Shown here: positions 13,694 through 14,107 of the stretch, piece after piece | How the letters are laid out: each line of letters opens with the position of its first letter | Numbering within the stretch: position 1 is the first letter of the stretch | Assembly (NCBI GenBank): GCA_946496115.1 | Contig: CAMMFK010000041.1 | Location: forward strand, 1-14,107 | Direction of reading: 5' to 3' | Length of the DNA: 14,107 nt | Source of the DNA: an uncultured Clostridium sp. | GTDB lineage: Bacteria; Bacillota; Clostridia; TANB77; CAG-508 | Notes under the pieces: generated by a model | What the model was told of the DNA's origin: nothing | Databases searched by the model: none | The model's input: the letters and a program-made list of their open reading frames with translations, nothing else | Program-made: the position numbers and the translations under genes

Positions 13694-14107
13694 TTATGCT
13701 GCTATATTTTTTTGTGCACCTTTTTCATTGTTTTGTACGAACTTAAAATCGGTTAATATTTTTTTATTATTAACTACTTGTATTTCTGTTTCAAAAACTG
13801 TGCCAATACCACATTTAAGTATTCCATCAATTAATTCAGGCTTAACAATGAGATTAACAGGTTTGTCTGACATATCATAAAATTCACCTATAAAATATTC
13901 TTTGGGTTTACCATCTTTCATAAATGTTTCAGTATGGTGATTTGTAAAATAGTAACATTTATCAATATCAGGGTTTTCCGAGACTTCAATTTTTACTATT
14001 TTTTTAGTATTTTGGTTTGAAACTTTATTTTTGAGTTCTTTATTTTCTTTTTTTATATTATTTACTACAGTGTTATTCACAATTTGTTCATTTGTTGTGG
14101 ATTGTGG
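13694..14107 (-). CDS. Hypothetical protein, 5' end beyond the window
   Basis: The frame stays open to the right edge. The GTG at 14080 has no ribosome binding site and nine more in-frame codons precede it within the window, so the true start lies outside. The visible part has an Asn/Lys-rich, probably flexible or coiled N-terminal stretch (NNIKKENKELKNK). A strand-rich domain of about 100 residues follows, with KIVKIEVSE, CYYFTNHHTETF, EYFIGEFYDMSDKPVNLIV and GTVFETEIQVV. I do not recognise the family. An OB-like or other small beta fold is possible. It ends Asn-Ile-Ala-Ala. A gap of about 110 nt to the next gene follows, larger than elsewhere in the operon. Confidence 0.6.
   Translation of the reverse strand, partial: PQSTTNEQIVNNTVVNNIKKENKELKNKVSNQNTKKIVKIEVSENPDIDKCYYFTNHHTETFMKDGKPKEYFIGEFYDMSDKPVNLIVKPELIDGILKCGIGTVFETEIQVVNNKKILTDFKFVQNNEKGAQKNIAA

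Noticed and set aside
1..14107. CRISPR array, tRNA, rRNA, insertion sequence with transposase, integrase or attachment site
   Set aside because: No repeat-spacer pattern, no recognisable RNA gene, and no transposase, recombinase or relaxase motif was found on either strand of the window.

Overview
The window looks like low-G+C Bacillota (Clostridia-like) DNA. It is very A+T-rich, uses the standard code (TGG for Trp), and nearly every gene has a strong GGAGG-type ribosome binding site. The gene families PcfJ, PcfK, ArdC and DUF3846-like are typical of conjugative or integrative elements and plasmids of gut Firmicutes. The species cannot be named from the sequence.

Left part (1-4650): single genes or short units, each with its own hairpin terminator. 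These are a secreted protein with caspase-fold (clan CD) peptidase motifs (61-1299, +), an unknown 111-aa protein (1444-1779, +), a tandem ribbon-helix-helix regulator with operator-like dyads in its promoter (1847-2182, -), a membrane-anchored FGE/C-type-lectin-fold protein with a near-consensus promoter (2617-3636, -), and a G+C-richer secreted protein (3997-4596, +). That last gene sits between perfect 13-bp inverted repeats.

Right part (4985-14107): fourteen genes on the minus strand, tightly packed and often overlapping, reading in from beyond the right edge and ending at a 15-bp-stem terminator at 4943-4975. In transcription order they are: a partial unknown protein; a small SH3-like protein; a Rad50/SbcC-like zinc-hook ATPase; a DUF3846-like protein; ribosomal protein bS6; SSB; three small unknowns; PcfK; PcfJ; ArdC; a 55-aa gene; and a CHC2 zinc-finger primase-like protein. 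This resembles the DNA-processing and establishment module of a conjugative element: ssDNA binding, anti-restriction, priming and end-processing. No relaxase, coupling protein, integrase or replication initiator lies in the window, so the type of element is open.

Most notable observations: (1) seven of the fourteen operon proteins end in Ala-Ala or Val-Ala, encoded by differing synonymous codons, while none of the five proteins outside the operon does. This suggests ssrA-like C-terminal degrons shared across the module. (2) An rpsF-ssb pair is carried without rpsR. (3) A compositionally foreign secreted gene is flanked by inverted repeats. (4) There is a probable frameshift at the very start of the Rad50-like gene. 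(5) An unlisted 55-aa gene overlaps the end of ardC.
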